Shown piece by piece: positions 22,112-26,027 of a stretch of 26,027 nt of DNA (positions within the stretch are counted from its first letter, which is position 1; each line of letters starts with the position of its first letter). Under the pieces are notes generated by a model. That model saw only the letters and a program-made list of their open reading frames with translations, had not been told where the DNA came from and did not search any database. This DNA comes from JACVRW01 sp036407035 (GTDB lineage Bacteria > Actinomycetota > Thermoleophilia > Solirubrobacterales > Thermoleophilaceae). A program made the position numbers and the translations under genes. Location: the NCBI GenBank assembly GCA_036407035.1, contig DASXAA010000182.1:1-26027 (forward strand), in the 5' to 3' direction.

Positions 22112-22861
22112 GTGGTCCACCTGCTGCGCCCGCTGATCGACTCCGAGGAGTGGCTGCTCGAACGGCTCCACTCGATCGGCCTCGGGTGGGGCCTGGCGAT
22201 CGTCGGCCTCACGCTGCTGGTGCGCGTCTGCACGCTGCCGCTGGTGATGCGGCAGTTCAAGTCGCAGCGCGAGATGCGCCGCCACATGCCGGAGCTGAGG
22301 GCGCTGCGAGACCGGCACAAGAAGGATCCGCAGCGGCTGCGCGAGGAGACGCTCGAGTACTACCGCCGCCACGGAATCAACCCGCTCGCCAGCTTCGCGC
22401 CGCTCCTGATCCAGATCCCGGTCTTCATCTCGCTCTACTACCTGATGCGGACCGACGTGAAGAGCGGCCTGTTCGGGGACGACGGCTTCCTGTTCATCCC
22501 CGACCTCGGCATCAAGCCGCACGGCGCGGTGCTCGTGGCGCTGCTGCTCAGCTACCTCGTCACCCAGACCGCCACCAGCCTGATCGCCACCCGCACGCTC
22601 CAGGGCGGCCAGCGCGGCCTGATGCTCGCGCTGCCGCTGCTGTTCGCCAGCGTGATCACGCGCGTTCCGGCCGGCCTGGCGGTGTACTGGCTGACCACCA
22701 GCCTGTGGAGCCTCGGCCAGCAGCTCGTGTTCTGGCGCGCGGGCCCGGCGGGCCTGCCGGCGCTCGTCCCGGAGCCCGCGCCCGCCGCCGCCGCGGCCGC
22801 GCCGCCGCCCGCGCGCAGGCAGCCGCAGGGGCGGCGCAGGAAGAAGAAGCGCCGGCGCTGA
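22112..22861 (+). CDS. YidC/Oxa1-family membrane protein insertase
   Basis: 249-residue integral membrane protein that helps insert and fold membrane proteins. It shows the Oxa1 core: TM1 (about 26-46) with the groove arginine Arg38 in LLVRVCTLPL, the cytoplasmic helical hairpin (47-88, rich in Arg/Lys), TM2 (91-112, APLLIQIPVFISLYYLM), TM3 (138-158), and a long hydrophobic stretch (168-208) forming the last two segments. The tail GRRRKKKRRR is strongly basic, as in YidC variants that contact ribosomes. Usual bacterial yidC lies beside rpmH-rnpA; none of those genes is here, so this may be a second copy. GTG 22112 is chosen from the upstream -10. Confidence 0.9.
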   Translation: MVHLLRPLIDSEEWLLERLHSIGLGWGLAIVGLTLLVRVCTLPLVMRQFKSQREMRRHMPELRALRDRHKKDPQRLREETLEYYRRHGINPLASFAPLLIQIPVFISLYYLMRTDVKSGLFGDDGFLFIPDLGIKPHGAVLVALLLSYLVTQTATSLIATRTLQGGQRGLMLALPLLFASVITRVPAGLAVYWLTTSLWSLGQQLVFWRAGPAGLPALVPEPAPAAAAAAPPPARRQPQGRRRKKKRRR

Positions 22862-22872
22862 TCGCCGGGGGC

Positions 22873-22878
22873 TACCGT
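22873..22878 (+). promoter_or_regulatory. Putative -10 for leaderless dus
   Basis: TACCGT ends 6 nt before GTG 22885; no Shine-Dalgarno is visible in the 23-nt gap after the insertase stop. Confidence 0.45.
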
Positions 22879-22884
22879 TAGCGC

Positions 22885-23871
22885 GTGCCCTCGCTCACGG
22901 ACAGCTGGGAGCTCGGCGGGATCGAGATCGCCAACCGCGTGGTGCTCGCGCCGCTGGCCGGCATCGGCAACTGGTTCGTGCGGCTACAGGCGAAGCGCTT
23001 CGGGGCCGGGCTCGTGGTGTCCGAGATGGTGTCGAGCTTCGGGCTCGCTTACGGCAACGAGCGCACCACGCGCGAGTTCCTGCGCATCCACCCGGACGAG
23101 CATCCCGTGTCGATCCAGCTGTTCGGCCCGGATCCCGCCGTGATGCGCGAGGCGGCGGCGATCGCGGCCGCAGCCGGCGCCGACCTGGTCGACCTGAACA
23201 TGGGCTGCCCGGTGCGCAAGGTGTGCAGGACCGGCGCCGGCGCCGCGCTGCTCGAGCAGCCGGCGAAGGCGGTCGCGCTCGCCTCGGCCGCTCGCGAGGG
23301 GAGCGGACTGCCGGTGACGGTCAAGCTGCGCCCCGGCGGCGAGCCCGGCGGCCGCGCGGGCGTGGACCTCGCGCGGCGGCTCGCGGACGAGGCCGGCGTG
23401 GCCGGCGTGGCGTTCCACCCCCGGCACGCGTCCCAGCAGCACGGCGGTTCGCCCGACTACGCCCTCGCGCGCGAGCTGGTCGAGTCGCTGCCCGTGCCGG
23501 TGATCCTCTCCGGCGGCCTCAGCTCGCAGGAGCGCGTGCTCGCGGCGTTCGGCGAGACGGGCGCCGAGGCGGTCATGCTGGCGCGCGGGTCGCTCGGCAA
23601 CCCGTGGATGTTCGCCCGGCTGCTCGGCAGGTACGGCGGCGAGCCCTCCGCCGAGGAGGTCGCCGGCGAGCTCGAGTGGGTCATCCGGTGCGCCGAGGAC
23701 CACCTCGGAGTGGACCGCGCGGGCCGCTATCTGCGCAAGTTCTACCCCTGGTACGCCGACTCGCTCGGCCTGACGAAGAGGGAGCGCCTACCGCTCGTCA
23801 CGGCCCCCACAACGGCGCACGCGCGCGAGGCCCTGCACGCGCTCTCCGCGCCCGCCGCACTCGCGGCCTGA
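22885..23871 (+). CDS. dus: tRNA-dihydrouridine synthase (DusB-like)
   Basis: FMN- and NADPH-dependent reduction of uridine in tRNA D-loops. 328 residues: VLAPLAGIGNWFVR (20-33), SIQLFGPDP, the catalytic Cys108 in LNMGCPVRKVC followed by GAGAALL, VTVKLRPGG, and PVILSGGL then MLARGSLGNPWMF for FMN phosphate binding, with a helical C-terminal RNA-binding domain. The usual HGRT motif reads HPRHASQQ here, a small departure. Start GTG 22885 with a leaderless-type -10. Grouped with greA and lysS as translation/transcription housekeeping; no shared operon with greA, which has its own promoter. Confidence 0.93.
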   Translation: MPSLTDSWELGGIEIANRVVLAPLAGIGNWFVRLQAKRFGAGLVVSEMVSSFGLAYGNERTTREFLRIHPDEHPVSIQLFGPDPAVMREAAAIAAAAGADLVDLNMGCPVRKVCRTGAGAALLEQPAKAVALASAAREGSGLPVTVKLRPGGEPGGRAGVDLARRLADEAGVAGVAFHPRHASQQHGGSPDYALARELVESLPVPVILSGGLSSQERVLAAFGETGAEAVMLARGSLGNPWMFARLLGRYGGEPSAEEVAGELEWVIRCAEDHLGVDRAGRYLRKFYPWYADSLGLTKRERLPLVTAPTTAHAREALHALSAPAALAA

Positions 23872-23881
23872 GCACCCCCAG

Positions 23882-23895
23882 CAGGCGACCGCCTG
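23882..23895. repeat. Palindrome in the greA promoter spacer
   Basis: CAGGCGACCGCCTG: 6-bp arms around AC, ending 4 bp before the greA -10, so it would sit between -35 and -10. It could be an operator, or a weak stem ending the dus transcript. Confidence 0.4.
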
Positions 23896-23899
23896 TTGC

Positions 23900-23905
23900 T
23901 AGACT
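23900..23905 (+). promoter_or_regulatory. Putative greA -10 element
   Basis: TAGACT inside TTGCTAGACT, a 10-mer repeated exactly before the last gene at 25995-26004. Transcription would start near 23911-23913, giving a leader of about 70 nt. Confidence 0.5.
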
Positions 23906-23906
23906 G

Positions 23907-23930
23907 CCGAGTCCCTCCGGCTGGACTCGG
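23907..23930 (+). promoter_or_regulatory. Hairpin at the 5' end of the greA leader
   Basis: CCGAGTCC (23907-23914) and GGACTCGG (23923-23930) form a perfect 8-bp stem with an 8-nt loop, at the expected start of the transcript and about 50 nt before the ATG. It may stabilise the mRNA or tune early elongation; greA leaders in other bacteria are known to be regulated. Confidence 0.5.
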
Positions 23931-23980
23931 CGATCGTATGGGAGCGGTCTGCGGGTGTACCCCAGCGGGAGGGTTTCCTT

Positions 23981-24457
23981 ATGGCACGAGAGACGGTTCT
24001 TACCCCAGAGGGTCTCGAGGAGCTCAAGACCAGGATCGAGCACCTGCGCGGCGAGCGCAGGCGCGAGGTGGCCGAGCGGATCAAGGAGGCCCGCGAGTTC
24101 GGCGACATCGCCGAGAACTCCGAGTACGACGACGCCAAGAACGAGCAGGCCATGCTCGAGAAGCAGATCGCCGACCTCGAGGAGAAGCTGCGCAGCGCCC
24201 GGGTGATCGACGCCGGGGCGGTGGACACCGACAGCGTCGGCGTCGGCGTGACCGTGCACGTCAAGGACCAGAAGACCGACAAGTCGCAGAAGTTCAAGAT
24301 CGTCGGCTCGGCCGAGGCAGACCCGGCCGAGAGCAAGCTCTCGAACGAGTCGCCCGTCGGAAAGGCCCTGCTCGGCCACAAGCGCGGGGACATCGTCACG
24401 GTGCCGGTGCCGCGCGGGCCCGCCCGCAAGCTCAAGATCACCAAGATCGAGCGCTGA
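23981..24457 (+). CDS. greA: Transcription elongation factor GreA
   Basis: Rescues backtracked RNA polymerase by stimulating transcript cleavage through the secondary channel. 158 residues, normal length. The N-terminal antiparallel coiled coil (about 8-75) carries the tip motif GDIAENSEYDDAK with acidic Asp42 and Glu45; the C-terminal FKBP-like domain (about 80-158) has VGVGVTVHV, FKIVGSAEAD, SNESPVGKALLGHKRGD and ends KLKITKIER. The ribosome site GGGAGGG (23967-23973, spacing 7) is strong, in contrast with the leaderless neighbours. Expression is probably controlled through the structured leader. Secure. Confidence 0.97.
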   Translation: MARETVLTPEGLEELKTRIEHLRGERRREVAERIKEAREFGDIAENSEYDDAKNEQAMLEKQIADLEEKLRSARVIDAGAVDTDSVGVGVTVHVKDQKTDKSQKFKIVGSAEADPAESKLSNESPVGKALLGHKRGDIVTVPVPRGPARKLKITKIER

Positions 24458-24486
24458 CCGAACCACCACCGCCGCCGCCGGGGACG

Positions 24487-24492
24487 TAGGGT
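24487..24492 (+). promoter_or_regulatory. Putative -10 for leaderless lysS
   Basis: TAGGGT ends 8 nt before GTG 24501 in the 43-nt gap after greA. No Shine-Dalgarno is present. Confidence 0.45.
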
Positions 24493-24500
24493 TCCCGGCC

Positions 24501-25931
24501 GTGAACGACGACCGGCGCGCCAAGCTCGAGCGCCTGCGTGAGCTGGGCGTCGACCCCTTCCCGCACGAGTTCCCTGGCGTCGTGCCGATCGAGCGCGTTC
24601 ACGCCGAGCACGACGGCCTCGAGTCGGGCGAGGAGACGGACGCCGCCTACCGGGTCGCGGGGCGGCTGACCGGCCGGCGCGGACACGGCGGCGCGGCCTT
24701 CCTCGACCTGCTCGACCGCTCCGGCAAGATCCAGGTGCACGCGCGCAAGGACGTGCTCGGCGACGACTCCTTCGAGCTCCTGACCTCGCTCGACCTCGGC
24801 GACGTGCTGGGCGTGGACGGCACCGCGTTCAAGTCGCGCCGAGGGGAGCTCAGCCTGCGGGCGACGGAATGGACGCTGCTCGCGAAGTCGCTGCGCGCGC
24901 CGCCCGAGAAGTACCACGGCCTGGAGGACGTGGAGACGCGCTACCGCCACCGCGAGCTCGACCTGATCGCCAACGCGGAGGTGCGCGAGCTGTTCATCCT
25001 GCGGACGAGGGTCGTGCGCGCGATGCGCCGCTGGCTCGACGAGCGCGGCTTCCTCGAGGTGGAGACGCCCGTCCTGCAGCCGCTCTACGGCGGCGCGCTG
25101 GCGCGCCCGTTCGTGACCCACCACAACCAGCTCGACCGCGACCTCTACCAGCGGATCGCGGACGAGCTGTACCTGAAGCGGCTGATCGTCGGCGGACTCG
25201 AGCGCGTGTACGAGATCGGCAAGGACTTCCGCAACGAGGGCATCTCGCACAAGCACAACCCCGAGTTCACGATGCTCGAGTGGTACGAGGCCTACGCCGA
25301 CTACACGGACATCGCGAGCCGGCTCGAGGAGCTGATCTCGTACGTGGCGGACGAGGTCGCCTACGACGGGCCGATCGACTTCTCGCCGCCCTGGCGGCGC
25401 CTGACCCTGCGCGACGCGATCCGCGACGAGACCGGCGTCGACGTGCTCGAGCACCGCGACCGCGACGCGCTCGTGGCGGCGGCGCGCGAGCACGGCGTCG
25501 AGCTCGACCCCGGCGAGACGTGGCCGCAGCTCGTGGACGACCTGCTCTCGAAGCACGTCGAGCCGAAGATCGTCAACCCGACGTTCATCATGGACTACCC
25601 GGTCGAGCTGTCGCCGTTCGCGAAGGCGCACCGCTCGAAGCCCGGGCTCGTCGAGCGGTTCGAGGTGTTCGCCGCCGGGATGGAGTTCGGCAACGCGTTC
25701 ACCGAGCTGAACGACCCCGACGAGCAGCGCGCGCGCTTCGAGGAGCAGAACCGCCAGCTGGCCGAGGGCGACGAGGAGACGCAGCCCTACGACGAGGACT
25801 TCGTGCGCGCGCTCGAGCAGGGCATGCCGCCGACGGGCGGGATCGGGATCGGGATCGACCGGCTCGTGATGATCCTCAGCGGGCGCAACAGCATCCGCGA
25901 GGTCGTGCTGTTCCCCGCAATGCGCAGCTAG
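24501..25931 (+). CDS. lysS: Lysyl-tRNA synthetase, class II
   Basis: Charges tRNA-Lys. 476 residues, close to the usual 490-500 but with a short N-terminus. An OB-fold anticodon-binding domain (about 48-140: VAGRLTGRRGHGGAAFLDL, GKIQVHARKD) precedes the class II catalytic core with motif 1 GFLEVETPVLQP, motif 2 GKDFRNEGISHKHNPEFTML and motif 3 GIGIGIDRLVMILSG. KSLRAPPEKYHGLEDVETRY and FGNAFTELNDPDEQ are LysRS signatures. GTG 24501 is kept since the protein begins with the usual RRAKLERLRELGVDPFP. Secure. Confidence 0.97.
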   Translation: MNDDRRAKLERLRELGVDPFPHEFPGVVPIERVHAEHDGLESGEETDAAYRVAGRLTGRRGHGGAAFLDLLDRSGKIQVHARKDVLGDDSFELLTSLDLGDVLGVDGTAFKSRRGELSLRATEWTLLAKSLRAPPEKYHGLEDVETRYRHRELDLIANAEVRELFILRTRVVRAMRRWLDERGFLEVETPVLQPLYGGALARPFVTHHNQLDRDLYQRIADELYLKRLIVGGLERVYEIGKDFRNEGISHKHNPEFTMLEWYEAYADYTDIASRLEELISYVADEVAYDGPIDFSPPWRRLTLRDAIRDETGVDVLEHRDRDALVAAAREHGVELDPGETWPQLVDDLLSKHVEPKIVNPTFIMDYPVELSPFAKAHRSKPGLVERFEVFAAGMEFGNAFTELNDPDEQRARFEEQNRQLAEGDEETQPYDEDFVRALEQGMPPTGGIGIGIDRLVMILSGRNSIREVVLFPAMRS

Positions 25932-25947
25932 TTCGCGCGGGCGCGAA
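25932..25947. terminator. Inverted repeat just after lysS
   Basis: TTCGCGCGGGCGCGAA (7-bp arms, 2-nt centre) starts at the base after the lysS stop. A T5 run occurs only 30 bp later (25977-25981), so it is a possible but not classical terminator. Confidence 0.4.
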
Positions 25948-25998
25948 AACCCGCTCTCAGGGCCAATTTCGGTCGGTTTTTGAGCAGACCCCCATTGC

Positions 25999-26004
25999 TA
26001 GACT
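25999..26004 (+). promoter_or_regulatory. Putative -10 for the last, leaderless gene
   Basis: TAGACT ends 6 nt before ATG 26011. It lies in TTGCTAGACT, identical to the greA promoter core. Confidence 0.5.
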
Positions 26005-26010
26005 CAGCCC

Positions 26011-26027
26011 ATGTCTGGACCTTGGGA
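26011..26027 (+). CDS. Start of an unidentified gene (truncated by window edge)
   Basis: Only five codons (MSGPW) and two further bases are visible. The start is supported by the -10-like element 6 nt upstream and by the lack of any other use for that promoter. The product cannot be identified. Confidence 0.4.

Noticed and set aside
24458..24486. CCG repeats before lysS as a possible regulatory repeat
   Set aside because: Only a few imperfect units in a GC-rich gap; no structure or known motif.
1..26027. CRISPR arrays, insertion sequences, tRNA or rRNA genes, phage or defence modules
   Set aside because: No regularly spaced repeats, transposase or integrase motifs, cloverleaf-like sequences or defence-type domains were seen on either strand.

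Overview
The window is very GC-rich chromosomal DNA (clearly above 70% by eye) packed with housekeeping genes. I see no mobile elements, CRISPR array, tRNA or rRNA. Short gaps, frequent GTG starts, many genes with no Shine-Dalgarno but a TANNNT-like hexamer 6-9 nt before the start codon, an InhA-type FabI, and an ftsH-fol neighbourhood all fit an actinobacterium. A deep-branching Thermoleophilia/Solirubrobacterales relative is my best guess; this is inference, not a database result.

Layout. Positions 1-1218 hold the 3' two-thirds of ftsH. A structured gap (1219-1457) and two unrecognised genes follow: a 48-residue His/Cys microprotein and a protein made of two related halves. Next come an NAD-dependent epimerase-like gene and a convergent HAD phosphatase. 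The folate genes folP, folB and folK (4251-8134) follow, with a hybrid sensor kinase wedged between folB and folK and with folE absent. A hairpin with a T-run closes this block. After it lie an 80-residue Cys-rich protein, a GAF histidine kinase with its overlapping LuxR-type response regulator, a VOC-family protein, and a divergent pair (alpha/beta hydrolase and an AlkZ/YcaQ-like winged-helix protein) whose -10 elements overlap. A gene-poor stretch (12578-13183) separates these from the next block.

Positions 13184-19829 form a tightly coupled type II fatty-acid operon: fabH, fabG, acpP, fabF, a carboxyltransferase, a cytoplasmic SGNH hydrolase, a MaoC-like dehydratase and fabI. Most junctions overlap as ATGA or GTGA. 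Malonyl supply, condensation, ketoreduction, dehydration (MaoC probably standing in for FabZ) and enoyl reduction are all encoded; fabD and the biotin carboxylase/BCCP subunits are not. coaX (pantothenate kinase, first step of CoA synthesis) follows from what looks like its own leaderless promoter, which fits the need for the phosphopantetheine arm of ACP.

After coaX come a convergent secreted protein of unknown function with a possible TolB/CsgG-like core, a YidC/Oxa1-type insertase, a DusB-like tRNA dihydrouridine synthase, greA with a structured leader, lysS, and the first five codons of a further leaderless gene.

The most interesting items are the compact bidirectional promoter at 11396-11419, leaderless promoters whose -10 is built on the preceding stop codon, an 8-codon coupling ORF before fabI, the SGNH and MaoC members of the fatty-acid operon, several uncharacterised small or duplicated proteins, and a recurring C-run/G-run hairpin before several genes. 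I did not find a clearly new multi-gene defence or mobile system.
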